Shown one piece after another: positions 21,858 through 30,240 of a DNA stretch of 31,526 bases. Position 1 is the first letter of the stretch; every line of letters begins with the position of its first letter. A program made the position numbers and the translations under genes. The notes under the pieces are model-generated. The model did no database searches, was not told where the DNA came from, and was given only the letters and a program-made list of their open reading frames with translations. This DNA is from Candidatus Dojkabacteria bacterium CG_4_10_14_0_2_um_filter_Dojkabacteria_WS6_41_15 (GTDB taxonomy: Bacteria > Patescibacteriota > Dojkabacteria > GCA-002793355): NCBI GenBank assembly GCA_002793355.1, contig PFQB01000101.1, positions 1 through 31,526 of the forward strand. Direction: 5' to 3'.

Positions 21858-23906
21858 ATGAAACTCTCTGATTTAATAGGAGAGATTAAGGGAGTAGGTG
21901 CGTCTAGAAAAGTTCTGCTGAATGCTACAAACATTGAAACAGTTGGTGACTTGCTTTCCTATCTACCAACCTCATACGAGGATTCAACAAAAATCAAATC
22001 TATAACAGAAATTTACGAGCTTCTCTCTGCAATACCACTGTGGGAAATTCCAAAATTGCGAGTTACCGTAAGAGCAATGATAACCAAGGTGAGTTCTTTC
22101 AGAACACGTAGTGGTATGTTTCTTATCAAAATAACACTTGGCTCCGTCAATAATGAGACTAAGGCTTCCGCAGTGTGGTTTAACCAACAGTATATACAAT
22201 CCCATTTATTCGAAGGAAAAGAATACGTATTTTATGGTCGAGTCCAGAAAGAAGGAAGTACTTTTTTGCTACAATCACCAAAATTTGAGGAAGTTGTGCC
22301 AAGTGTTGCATTGAAGAAGCTTGGAAAAATAACACCAGTTTATCGAAGAGTAAAGTCTATCACCACAACGTACTTCAATAACTATATTCATACGGCACTT
22401 GAGGAAACAACTATTAAAGAAGGGTTGCCTGCACAACAACGTCGGCGGTACGTACTTGATGATATGTTGACTGCTTTTTGTGGCGTTCATGCCCCAACAT
22501 CACGGTCAGAGATTGAAAGTGGCTATCGTCGCTTGGCAATTCAAGAACTTTTAGAGCTTCGAGAATCCTATGAAGAAAAATTCGCATTACGGTGTTTACC
22601 TGCTAATATTGAGGTAGCGGAAAAGGATTTAGAAAGAACTATAGCAATTTGGATAGATAAGTTACCCTACACCTTAACAACAGGACAAGTGACTGTCCTG
22701 AGTCAACTGTCAAAGGAACTCACCTCTGGTCGTGTGATTGATACGTTGCTATATGGAGATGTTGGAAGTGGCAAAACTATTGTTGCGCTGCTGTTACTTT
22801 TTGCTTGTGCTCAAGCAGGGAAGGGCGCTCTGTTTTTGGCTCCGACAACAATTTTGGCTAGCCAGCATTATAAAACTGCAATAATGATTTGCAAATTGTT
22901 AGGACTAGAAAAAGAAGTTGAGGTTGTGGAAGTGCCTGCTGGGAATAAACTAAAGTACGAAAATGTTGTGCGCAAGCTATTTATTGGCACGCAGGCCATT
23001 TTGCATCACAAAGAATTACTCTCGAATAAAGACATTTCTATTGTTTGCGTTGACGAGCAGCATCGGTTTGGGGTCGAACAACGATTACAAGTCAGAAATC
23101 AAACTCGGCATGTGCTGACGCTTTCGGCTACCCCAATTCCTCGCTCTTTAGCACTTTCTTTTCTTGGGTTTTCACAAGCATTATATTTAGAAGAAAAACC
23201 CGTAGGTAGGCAGGAGGTAATTACAAAAGTTGTACCCAGTGGTAAAGAATCGGCCACCTACGAATGGATAAGAAAGCAACTTGAAGCGGGAAAGCAGGTG
23301 TATATTGTGTTTCCGCGGATTGCTGATGCAGAAGAAACAGAGAAACAGTCATTGCTTTCGATGGCAGCACAATTACAAAATACGTATTTTAAGGGAGTAA
23401 CCTCGGAATTGTTACACGGTGGTATGAAGGAAGAGGAAAAAAAGGGTGTCATGGCGGATTTTTCATCAGGAAAAATCCGCCTGCTGTTCTCAACTTCTGT
23501 AATTGAAGTTGGAGTAGATGTTGCAAATGCAACCATTATTGCAATCCATGGTGCGGAGTGGTTTGGATTGGCACAGTTACATCAATTACGTGGACGTGTT
23601 GGCCGATCCTCTCAGCAAAGCTACTGCTTGTTGTTTACCGCAGAAAACCATGAAATAGCCAGCGAAAGATTAGAATTCTTTTCAACGCATCATTCTGGCC
23701 TCGATGTTTCAGAGTTTGATCTTAAACATCGTGGTACGGGTACTCTTGTTGGTCGTGAACAATCGGGTATGTCAGAGCTGAAGATTGCTACTTTAACAGA
23801 TCTTGCATTACTAAAAGAAGCAATGGCGTTGTATGAGGAATTAAAGACGAAGAACATTGTCATCCCTCGCTATTTTGGGGTAAAATCTGTCAATGGTCGC
23901 AAATAA
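21858..23906 (+). CDS. recG: ATP-dependent DNA helicase RecG
   Basis: 682 residues, normal length. N-terminal wedge/OB domain (about 1-250, including LIGEIKGVGASRKVLL and the LPTSYEDS block), then superfamily 2 helicase domains: Walker A GDVGSGKT at 300-307, Walker B DEQHRFGVEQRL, motif III LSATPIPRSLALSF, and the C-terminal half with FSTSVIEVGVDVANATI and QLHQLRGRVGRSSQQSYC, ending in the RecG-type FDLKHRGTGTLVGREQSG. It remodels stalled replication forks and Holliday junctions. The ATG at 21858 follows the small membrane protein by 2 nt; the end overlaps the methyltransferase gene by 14 nt. Confidence 0.96.
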   Translation: MKLSDLIGEIKGVGASRKVLLNATNIETVGDLLSYLPTSYEDSTKIKSITEIYELLSAIPLWEIPKLRVTVRAMITKVSSFRTRSGMFLIKITLGSVNNETKASAVWFNQQYIQSHLFEGKEYVFYGRVQKEGSTFLLQSPKFEEVVPSVALKKLGKITPVYRRVKSITTTYFNNYIHTALEETTIKEGLPAQQRRRYVLDDMLTAFCGVHAPTSRSEIESGYRRLAIQELLELRESYEEKFALRCLPANIEVAEKDLERTIAIWIDKLPYTLTTGQVTVLSQLSKELTSGRVIDTLLYGDVGSGKTIVALLLLFACAQAGKGALFLAPTTILASQHYKTAIMICKLLGLEKEVEVVEVPAGNKLKYENVVRKLFIGTQAILHHKELLSNKDISIVCVDEQHRFGVEQRLQVRNQTRHVLTLSATPIPRSLALSFLGFSQALYLEEKPVGRQEVITKVVPSGKESATYEWIRKQLEAGKQVYIVFPRIADAEETEKQSLLSMAAQLQNTYFKGVTSELLHGGMKEEEKKGVMADFSSGKIRLLFSTSVIEVGVDVANATIIAIHGAEWFGLAQLHQLRGRVGRSSQQSYCLLFTAENHEIASERLEFFSTHHSGLDVSEFDLKHRGTGTLVGREQSGMSELKIATLTDLALLKEAMALYEELKTKNIVIPRYFGVKSVNGRK

Positions 23907-24405
23907 TCAGACAATTAAACAACTTGTTCGCAACCCGATGTTGCAGGTATTCCTAGTAATTCTTGATATTCGTTCAGCCTACAATGTCGGTGCAATGTTC
24001 CGAACGGCCGATGGTACGGGGCAAACCGGAATAATCATTACAGGGTACTCGCCAACTCCAGATAACCCGAAGGTTGCAAAAACAGCCTTAGGTTCAGACT
24101 ATCAAGTTCCGTGGGCACACGAACCCTTATTAGAAGTTATAAGGGCGACTCCAAACGTTTTGCATGTAGGTCTTGAGCTGTCCGCTCGTTCAGAGGATAT
24201 ATTCATGTGGCAATTACCACCCTTACAAAAGATTTTTCTTTATGTGGGCAACGAGGTTACCGGCCTTCCTTTAGAACTAATGGCCAATCTCGACACATTA
24301 CTGCAGATTCCCATGTGCGGAGTTAAGCAGTCATTAAATGTTGCAGAAGCAACAAGTGTTGCATTATACGAGCTTTATCGTAAGAAGCACGTATCGATTT
24401 TATGA
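23893..24405 (+). CDS. SpoU/TrmH-family RNA 2'-O-methyltransferase
   Basis: 170 residues, a minimal SPOUT (trefoil-knot) methyltransferase. The three SpoU motifs are present: NVGAMFRTADG (motif 1, with the catalytic Arg), FLYVGNEVTGLP (motif 2) and IPMCGVKQSLNVAEATSVAL (motif 3), which together form the AdoMet-binding knot. It would methylate a ribose 2'-OH in tRNA or rRNA; the exact target cannot be assigned because the protein lacks the substrate-binding extensions of TrmH and RlmB. It overlaps recG by 14 nt and ends before repeat element B. Confidence 0.88.
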   Translation: MVANNQTIKQLVRNPMLQVFLVILDIRSAYNVGAMFRTADGTGQTGIIITGYSPTPDNPKVAKTALGSDYQVPWAHEPLLEVIRATPNVLHVGLELSARSEDIFMWQLPPLQKIFLYVGNEVTGLPLELMANLDTLLQIPMCGVKQSLNVAEATSVALYELYRKKHVSIL

Positions 24406-24432
24406 TAGTCTAGATTACAATTCCATTTGAGT

Positions 24433-24580
24433 ATTATTCCGTAGTGAGAACACCACGTCCGTAAGAGCGTGGATGAGAGCAGTTCCACGAAGTGGACGCG
24501 AAGCGTAGGAATATAGAGCCCTAAATTGCATAGCAATTTTTGTAACATAGTTACAAAACCGTAAGGCTAGGGATATCTAT
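24433..24580 (+). repeat. Structured repeat element (element B)
   Basis: Same two-module plan as element A with largely different sequence. Left module bounded by ATTCC (24436-24440) and GGAAT (24508-24512), holding CCACG/CGTGG (24453-24472), TCCAC-GAA-GTGGA (24484-24496) and ACGC-GAA-GCGT (24496-24506). Right module bounded by ATAGA.CCCTA (from 24513) and TAGGG...TCTAT (to 24580), holding AAATTGC-ATA-GCAATTT (24523-24539) and TTTTGTAAC-ATA-GTTACAAAA (24538-24558), which overlap by 2 nt, and CC-GTAA-GG (24559-24566). It lies between the methyltransferase gene and the mraZ promoter. Confidence 0.7.
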
Positions 24581-24595
24581 TGCTTGTATTTCCTC

Positions 24596-24624
24596 TTTAC
24601 AACTACAAAAAAAGAGATTACAAT
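24596..24624 (+). promoter_or_regulatory. Promoter of the mraZ division/cell-wall operon
   Basis: TTTACA (24596-24601, five of six matches to TTGACA), 17-bp spacer, TACAAT (24619-24624), with the mraZ ATG 8 nt later. It is one of the best promoters in the window, and the transcript should start at or within a few bases of the start codon. Confidence 0.75.
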
Positions 24625-24652
24625 GGTGACGTATGGTGAAACATGGTGAGCC
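24623..24652 (+). promoter_or_regulatory. Likely MraZ operator: three 10-bp direct repeats
   Basis: ATGGTGACGT, ATGGTGAAAC and ATGGTGAGCC run head to tail, sharing ATGGTGA every 10 bp, one DNA turn. The first overlaps the -10 box, the second contains the mraZ start codon, and the third lies in the coding region. MraZ proteins are known to bind arrays of short G-rich direct repeats at about 10-bp period upstream of their own operon, so this is the expected autoregulatory site, placed across a leaderless start. Confidence 0.75.
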
Positions 24653-25112
24653 GGGAAAACTAATAGGCGAGTACGTGGGAAAAGTGGTTTCCGGTCACAG
24701 AGTCGCTTTCCCTGCTCCATTGCGTAAAATACTGGGAACGTCATTTATTGTTACAAAGGGTTACGAGGGGTGTCTATTGGTGGTGCCGTCAAATTCTTGG
24801 GAGAAATTAGTCCAACCGATGGAAAGTAGATCGTTTCTTGATCGCAATGCTCGTGATTCTCTTCGTTTTCTTGTTGGTAGCGCTTTTGAGGTTACGGGAG
24901 ATTCCCAGGGGCGAGTTGTTCTTCCAGAAACACTACGAAAATATGCAGACATGGTATTTAATGAAAAACGCGATACAGAAGTTGTGTTTGTAGGATTGAT
25001 TAGTTGGATTGAAGTTTGGGAAAAGAGTAGATGGACTGAGCGTGCTGCCTTTCTTGAGGAAAACGCAGATGGCATTGCACAGGAACTTATTTCGATAAAA
25101 AGTGAGGCCTAG
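24633..25112 (+). CDS. mraZ: Transcriptional regulator MraZ
   Basis: 159 residues with two AbrB/SpoVT-like half-domains. The first (about 10-60) reads LIGEYVGKVVSGHRVAFPAPLRKIL, like the usual GEYxHxLDxKGRLxxPAKFR; the second (about 88-125) reads SAFEVTGDSQGRVVLPETLRKYA, the better conserved copy with its DxxGR signature. The first copy has lost the D-x-K-G-R wording (VSGHR). MraZ forms a ring-shaped DNA-binding oligomer and controls the division/cell-wall operon it leads. Neighbouring ATGs at 24623 and 24643 are out of frame. rsmH follows after 2 nt. Confidence 0.93.
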   Translation: MVKHGEPGKLIGEYVGKVVSGHRVAFPAPLRKILGTSFIVTKGYEGCLLVVPSNSWEKLVQPMESRSFLDRNARDSLRFLVGSAFEVTGDSQGRVVLPETLRKYADMVFNEKRDTEVVFVGLISWIEVWEKSRWTERAAFLEENADGIAQELISIKSEA

Positions 25113-25114
25113 TA

Positions 25115-26086
25115 ATGGAAAATACGGCATCTCCAAAAAAACTTTATCATCGTCCCGTGTTGCTTCAGGAAACACTAGAAGAACTAGCCGTAGTACCAAA
25201 GGAAGGTTGGATTGTAGACGGGACTTTTGGTGATGGCGGACATTCATCTGCAATTTTTGAACATAGAATTAACGCATACAAAGCAAATAGATTATTAAGT
25301 ATTGATTGGGACTTGTCTGGCTATGAAGCGCTAAAAACGCACGAGCAACCGCTGCCCACGCTGTTGGCCAGTGCAACCAAAGATTCGACTTGGGTACTTG
25401 TAAACGACAATTTTGCCCACCTAAAAACGATGTTACGAGATGTATCGAACAAGACTGGGTATGGTGACAAAATCGCAGCATTGTTTCTCGACCTAGGTAT
25501 TTCTTCAAGGCAACTTGTTCAAAAACAGCGTGGATTTAGCTTTACCGGATCTGGTAAAGCAGATATGCGAATGAATCCCGAGATGTATGCAATAGCAGCA
25601 TACGACCTATTAAATCTCCTTCCTTATACGAAGTTAACACAATTATTCCGAAACACTGTCGGAATGCCCGGTCCCCTGGGTGCAAAACTAACTCGCGAAA
25701 TTATTGCTGCTCGATACGAAAAACAATTTGGTCACACTGACGATATCGAGCGTCTTACAAATATAGCGTACAACGTAGTACCGATACGAGCTAACTCCAG
25801 GGGGAGAATTCACCCTGCAACCTTGCTATTTCTGGCACTTCGTATTGCAGTCAATACGGAGTTACAGAATTTGCAGGAAATTCTCCCCATTGCTCTCGAA
25901 AAGCTGGTGCAAGGGGGCGTGATGCTGGTTATGACGTATCACAGTGGCGAGGAAGACATTGTAACTCAATTTACAACAGCAAACGCGATGAAGGCCGAGG
26001 TAATTGCTCCTTCTCCTCGCGAAATCCGTGGAAATCCACGGGCAAGAAGTGCTAAATTATATGTAATCAAGCGTGCTAAACGATAA
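25115..26086 (+). CDS. rsmH: 16S rRNA (cytosine-1402-N4)-methyltransferase RsmH
   Basis: 323 residues. Family blocks in order: HRPVLLQETLEEL, WIVDGTFGDGGHSSAI (AdoMet-binding motif I), LFLDLGISSRQLVQKQRGFS followed by ADMRM, HPATLLFLALRIAVNTEL, MTYHSGEEDIVTQF and the final REIRGNPRARSAKLYVI. It N4-methylates C1402 in the ribosomal P-site region of 16S rRNA. It occupies the standard place after mraZ and overlaps the FtsL-like gene by 14 nt. Confidence 0.96.
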   Translation: MENTASPKKLYHRPVLLQETLEELAVVPKEGWIVDGTFGDGGHSSAIFEHRINAYKANRLLSIDWDLSGYEALKTHEQPLPTLLASATKDSTWVLVNDNFAHLKTMLRDVSNKTGYGDKIAALFLDLGISSRQLVQKQRGFSFTGSGKADMRMNPEMYAIAAYDLLNLLPYTKLTQLFRNTVGMPGPLGAKLTREIIAARYEKQFGHTDDIERLTNIAYNVVPIRANSRGRIHPATLLFLALRIAVNTELQNLQEILPIALEKLVQGGVMLVMTYHSGEEDIVTQFTTANAMKAEVIAPSPREIRGNPRARSAKLYVIKRAKR

Positions 26087-26393
26087 AAATCAACACCAAA
26101 AATCGTTATCAATTCCAAAACACATTGCTCTAGTTATGGTAAGCATAACAGCGGTTTTGATTTTTTTGCAATTTAGTGTTTCAATCAGATATCAACCTGT
26201 AGCGCAAATGGTGGGTGTAATGGATTCTCAGAGTAAAACACTCAATACGACGTACTTAGATTACGAGGAACAAAATGCAATTCTTCGCTCAAGCAAATTC
26301 TTGCTCAATGAAAAAGCAACTGGGTTTGTATCAGCTCCAAGTAAAGTATTATACGTAAATCCAGGAGATACTGTTGTTAGTAGCAATGAATAA
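26073..26393 (+). CDS. ftsL: FtsL-like division protein
   Basis: 106 residues: short cytoplasmic tail, one membrane helix (about 18-37, IALVMVSITAVLIFLQFSV), then an extracytoplasmic region with helical, possibly coiled-coil character (VAQMVGVMDSQSKTLNTTYLDYEEQNAIL) and a short tail. FtsL sequences are poorly conserved; the assignment rests on topology, size and position between rsmH and ftsI. FtsL pairs with FtsB and activates the FtsW-FtsI synthase. Overlaps rsmH by 14 nt and ftsI by 8 nt. Confidence 0.7.
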   Translation: MLNDKNQHQKSLSIPKHIALVMVSITAVLIFLQFSVSIRYQPVAQMVGVMDSQSKTLNTTYLDYEEQNAILRSSKFLLNEKATGFVSAPSKVLYVNPGDTVVSSNE

Positions 26394-28128
26394 AAAAGGA
26401 GTAGCGACAAAACCAAAATTACATATTCGCGCTAAGGACGTGGTGGTAGGGTTAATCTCTTTCGGGTTTTTCATGATTGTTATTCAATTGTTTCGGTGGC
26501 AAATACTAGATTTCCAACGCTTTAATAACCTAGCAACTGCGCAGCTATCACTTCAGCAAGACGTTTTTACGAAGAGAGGTACAATTTACACCCAAGACGG
26601 CGTGATTTTAGCTGTTGATAGTCCAGCCTGGAATATTATCGTCTCGCTTTCAAATGCGGTAGACCAAAAGCTTTTTTTAAAGAAAAAAGCCGAAATTATG
26701 ACTGAATTATCAAGAATACTCGATATTAAGCAGGAAGAATTAACAACTAACTTTGATGATAAGGTGCTTACGTATCAGGTGTTATATCGAGGTATCACAA
26801 AACGCCAAAAAGATATGATTGAGGAGAAGAAGCTGATTGGAATTTATGCAGAAGACTCGATTAAGAGGTTATATCCTAATGGTGACCTGTTTTCTCACTT
26901 AATAGGGTATGTTGGTACGGATAGTATTGGACGACCACAAGGGAATTACGGCGTTGAAGGCTTCTTTTGGGGTGATATCAAAGGTAAAGAAGGTGCCAGT
27001 CAGCAAGAAAAGGACTTGAGCGGGAAGGCAATCATTAGCAAAGAATACAAAAATATTCAATATCGTGAAGGAAAGAATATTGTCTTAACAGTAAACTCTG
27101 GAATCCAAAAGAAAGTGGAAAAATTACTTGAAGACGGCGTACGTGGGCAAAAGGGAGATAGTGGCAGTGTGATAATAATGAATCCTAAAACTGGTGAAAT
27201 CATTTCTATGGCAACGTATCCAGATTATGATCCAAATGAGTTCTGGAAAATTAAAGATGTTGGAATATTCCGCAATAAGAGTGTATCTGGGCCCTATGAA
27301 TACGGTTCGGTGCAGAAACCACTGACCATTGCTATGGCTATGCAAGAGGGAAAATTGACCGAGGATGATATTTGTAATGATGTGGGAAAACTCAAGATTG
27401 AGGATAAAACCATATACAACTTCGATTATCATCGCTATGGCAAAGTTACACCAAAGGAAACACTGCAATACTCTGACAATATTTGTGCAGCAACATACGG
27501 ACTTCGTGTCGGAGCTACCGCAATGTATACTTATTTGACGAAGTTGGGCATAGGTTATTCAACAGGCATAGGAATTCATGAGGAGGAAACAAGTTACTTG
27601 AAGGCCCCTGAAAAATGGCTTAAAATCGATATTGCCACAACGTCTTTCGGGCAGGCAATTTCGGCAACTCCGCTGCAATTCACTTCTGCAATGTCTACCC
27701 TTGCAAATCATGGCGAGCGTATGCAACCGATGCTTGTAAAAAAAATCTATAATAATGAAGAGGAAATTGTGATAAAACCTACCAGCACGGGAAGAATCTT
27801 TTCTGCCGAAATATCGGACAAGGTCGCCAAAATGATGGAATATGCAACGTTTACGCGTCTAGATATGGCAAAATATAAAGGGGTGTATAGTATTGCAGGG
27901 AAGACCGGAACAGCACAGGTTGCAAAATCAGATGCTTCGGGGTACTATGAAGACCGAGTCAATGTGACCTATATTGGGTTTGCACCGGCAACAGACGCGC
28001 GTTTTATTATGTTAGTTAAAATTGAAAATCCACAATCGGGAACCCTAGCAAATCTAACGGTTCTTCCTCTATGGATGAAAATATTTGACACCATCAAGGA
28101 CGATCTTGGGGTGCCAAGAATTAAATAA
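26386..28128 (+). CDS. ftsI: Class B penicillin-binding protein (FtsI/PBP2-like)
   Basis: 580 residues from the ATG at 26386; a TTG at 26374 would add four. One membrane helix (about 20-40) is followed by the pedestal domain (RGTIYTQDGVILAVDSPAWN, LIGYVG, GVEGFFWGDIKGKEG) and the transpeptidase: Ser308 in YEYGSVQKPLT (SxxK), Ser363/Asn365 in QYSDNICA (SxN) and Lys506 in GKTGTAQ. All catalytic elements are intact; no PASTA domains follow. It cross-links septal peptidoglycan. It ends 10 nt before the mraY start. Confidence 0.93.
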   Translation: MNKKGVATKPKLHIRAKDVVVGLISFGFFMIVIQLFRWQILDFQRFNNLATAQLSLQQDVFTKRGTIYTQDGVILAVDSPAWNIIVSLSNAVDQKLFLKKKAEIMTELSRILDIKQEELTTNFDDKVLTYQVLYRGITKRQKDMIEEKKLIGIYAEDSIKRLYPNGDLFSHLIGYVGTDSIGRPQGNYGVEGFFWGDIKGKEGASQQEKDLSGKAIISKEYKNIQYREGKNIVLTVNSGIQKKVEKLLEDGVRGQKGDSGSVIIMNPKTGEIISMATYPDYDPNEFWKIKDVGIFRNKSVSGPYEYGSVQKPLTIAMAMQEGKLTEDDICNDVGKLKIEDKTIYNFDYHRYGKVTPKETLQYSDNICAATYGLRVGATAMYTYLTKLGIGYSTGIGIHEEETSYLKAPEKWLKIDIATTSFGQAISATPLQFTSAMSTLANHGERMQPMLVKKIYNNEEEIVIKPTSTGRIFSAEISDKVAKMMEYATFTRLDMAKYKGVYSIAGKTGTAQVAKSDASGYYEDRVNVTYIGFAPATDARFIMLVKIENPQSGTLANLTVLPLWMKIFDTIKDDLGVPRIK

Positions 28129-28138
28129 CAAACTATAT

Positions 28139-29188
28139 ATGATTACCTCAATTTCATTTTTTATGGTTAAAGAGCTAGCCCTTTGGGCGGTTATTGGTGC
28201 AATTGCAGCCGGACTCTGGGTAGTTCCGTTGATCGCTCTCTTGTACAAGTTCCAATTTACTATTAAGCATATTGCTATGCCCAGCAAGGCAAATGAGGAA
28301 TGGATGAAGCTACACGAAAAAGATTCAGGAACGCCGAGTAATGGAGGAATTCTACTCTGGTTTACCGTGCCAGCAGTGTTGTTACTTGCATTTTCCACTG
28401 TGCCATTGGTTAAAGCAGCAGCCTTAATAATATTGTTGGTCGGACTATACGGTTTTGTTGATGCCATTATTGATGTAATTACAAAGAATAATGTTGCCTT
28501 CAGAGAGTTCCAGAACAGATTCGAATGGAGAGTAGGGAAGCTATTGGTTTCAATCCTGGTCAATATTGGCGTAGCGTTGCTGATAGTAAACGTTGCTGGT
28601 GTTACTTCTATTGATTTTCTTTCTTATACTATTTCCTTAAATAACGTGTTAGGAATTGTCTTGTTAGCAGTAACTACGACCATATTTTCCTATTCTACCG
28701 AGATCATTGACGGAATTGATGGCTTATCTTCAGGTATGTATATGATTACGCTAGTCGGATTTTCCTTGTTAATGCTTGCTTTTCCTGCGAGTTTCTTTAC
28801 TTCGGCGGATACTACTGCCATGGTTATCACGGGCGTTTTGCAGGGAGTATTGATGGTATATTTGTATTTTAATATTCCGCCAGCACGTTTTTATATGGGT
28901 GCCCCAGGTGCAATGCCCATGGGACCAGTCTTCTTATTGCTTGGTTTGTATGGCAATATGATCCCAGCCTTGTTAGTATTGATGCTTCCTTACTTTATTG
29001 ATCTTGCTACTAGTTTTATTCAATTGATTTCTCTGCGTTTTCTAAAGAGAAAGATTTTCAGAATTGCCCCAATACATCATCATTTTGAAGCGATGGGTTG
29101 GCCAGGTACAAAAGTGGTAATGAGGTTCTGGTTGTTTAACTGGGGAATTGTCATGCTTGCAGTGCTAGCACAGATATACTTTGGATAG
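28139..29188 (+). CDS. mraY: MraY-family protein lacking canonical catalytic aspartates
   Basis: 349 residues with about ten membrane helices. MraY transfers phospho-MurNAc-pentapeptide to undecaprenyl phosphate. Family landmarks are present: SGTPSNGGI (for GTPTMGG), IIDGIDGLSSG (for LTDGLDGLA) and the diagnostic FRIAPIHHHFEAMGWPGTKV with VVMRFW. Three key positions differ from E. coli and Aquifex MraY: the DD pair of GFVDD is Asp108-Ala109, the Asn of NLTDG is Glu188, and the Mg2+-binding Asp of FMGDVGSLALG is Ala255 (YMGAPGAMPMG). The codons are clear, so the changes are not translation errors. An in-frame ATG at 28085 lies inside ftsI; 28139 is preferred. Confidence 0.8.
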   Translation: MITSISFFMVKELALWAVIGAIAAGLWVVPLIALLYKFQFTIKHIAMPSKANEEWMKLHEKDSGTPSNGGILLWFTVPAVLLLAFSTVPLVKAAALIILLVGLYGFVDAIIDVITKNNVAFREFQNRFEWRVGKLLVSILVNIGVALLIVNVAGVTSIDFLSYTISLNNVLGIVLLAVTTTIFSYSTEIIDGIDGLSSGMYMITLVGFSLLMLAFPASFFTSADTTAMVITGVLQGVLMVYLYFNIPPARFYMGAPGAMPMGPVFLLLGLYGNMIPALLVLMLPYFIDLATSFIQLISLRFLKRKIFRIAPIHHHFEAMGWPGTKVVMRFWLFNWGIVMLAVLAQIYFG

Positions 29189-29189
29189 G

Positions 29190-29218
29190 TTGTCCAACCA
29201 CGCAAATTATCGTATGAT
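29190..29218 (+). promoter_or_regulatory. Promoter of the LytR_C gene, leaderless type
   Basis: TTGTCC (29190-29195), 17-bp spacer, TATGAT (29213-29218), 6 nt before the ATG at 29225. It separates this gene transcriptionally from the mraZ-mraY operon. Confidence 0.6.
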
Positions 29219-29224
29219 GAAGCT

Positions 29225-30229
29225 ATGCCCCTGAATAAACGTCTATTCAACAAACTTAACACTAAGAAAAAGAAGTTTGTACTTCCCCCCGTAGTTGCAA
29301 AGACAGTTGGCTTGCTAATTAAACTATTAATTGTCGGTGCAATAGTAGTATTTGTGGTGATAACGGGATGGCAATATACTTACAAGCTTGTTACCGAGTC
29401 ATACAAGCCAAACGCAAAATTATTCGAAGCTTGTAGTTCCACGTTTATCCATATTAAAACCAAACCTACTTACGGTGTTGTATTTAAAACAACCGATGAT
29501 GCTGTTGACGAAATGTATTTAACTGCACCGGAGGGAGTTTCTGGACTCAAGTCAATTTTACTTGAGAAGAAAGATTGGGTGGCTGTGTATTTTTCTCAAA
29601 ACTTTACATCAACGCAGATTGGGGAGTTTCTTCGTTTAAGCCGTCTAGAAAAGGGAAAGGTCGATTATTGTTATGTTCTTGAACAAATCTCCTTAACCAG
29701 TGGCGTTCCGATTGAGTTTGTTATAGTCGAAGACAGCAAAAAAGGCGTAAGTGCCACTGTTTCGATTGCAGATGCACAAATAATCCTTGACGAAATAGAG
29801 AAACAATCTCCGAAGAAATTCAATCGAAAACTGCTGCCGTTATTGACTTTAGATGACGGGTCACGAGTGGTTGCAATAACCTACGAATCCTTCAAGGAGC
29901 AGTTCCCAACTTTCTTTGAACTGGAAGGTGTATCGCAAGAGCAGGCATTTGTCGAAGTATATAATAGTACTCCAATCGATGGTTACGCAAGCATTTTATC
30001 AAGAAAGTGGTCCATGTTAGGTATTGATATCTCTCGTATTGGTAATGCAGCCCACGAAAAAGAAGGTGACGCAGACGCAGTACTCTATGTAAAGAATGAG
30101 CAGTTGTATTCTCGGACGCTGGCAATGATTAAAGGCTCCTTCCCCGAAGGCAAAGTAGTGGTCAAACAAGGTAGACCGAGCAACGTGATGACAACTGGAG
30201 ATATTGTGGTATTCCTACTTAAAAGGTAG
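29225..30229 (+). CDS. Membrane protein with LytR C-terminal domain
   Basis: 334 residues: basic cytoplasmic start, one membrane helix (about 25-48), an extracytoplasmic region of about 180 residues that I cannot assign, and a LytR_C domain (about 238-333). That domain shows FVEVYNSTPIDGYASILSRK, a following GIDISRIGNA, ADAVLYVK and a closing GDIVVFL, the pattern of LytR_C modules found behind LCP ligase domains or alone in wall-associated proteins. There is no LCP catalytic core with its Arg/Asp set, so it is not a complete LCP phosphotransferase. It lies just after mraY and before a conjugative-type ATPase gene. Confidence 0.7.
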   Translation: MPLNKRLFNKLNTKKKKFVLPPVVAKTVGLLIKLLIVGAIVVFVVITGWQYTYKLVTESYKPNAKLFEACSSTFIHIKTKPTYGVVFKTTDDAVDEMYLTAPEGVSGLKSILLEKKDWVAVYFSQNFTSTQIGEFLRLSRLEKGKVDYCYVLEQISLTSGVPIEFVIVEDSKKGVSATVSIADAQIILDEIEKQSPKKFNRKLLPLLTLDDGSRVVAITYESFKEQFPTFFELEGVSQEQAFVEVYNSTPIDGYASILSRKWSMLGIDISRIGNAAHEKEGDADAVLYVKNEQLYSRTLAMIKGSFPEGKVVVKQGRPSNVMTTGDIVVFLLKR

Positions 30230-30232
30230 AAT
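30227..30232 (+). promoter_or_regulatory. -10-like box before the ATPase gene, leaderless type
   Basis: TAGAAT, 8 nt before the ATG at 30241, overlapping the stop of the LytR_C gene. No -35 recognised. Confidence 0.4.
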
Positions 30233-30240
30233 GTATTAGT

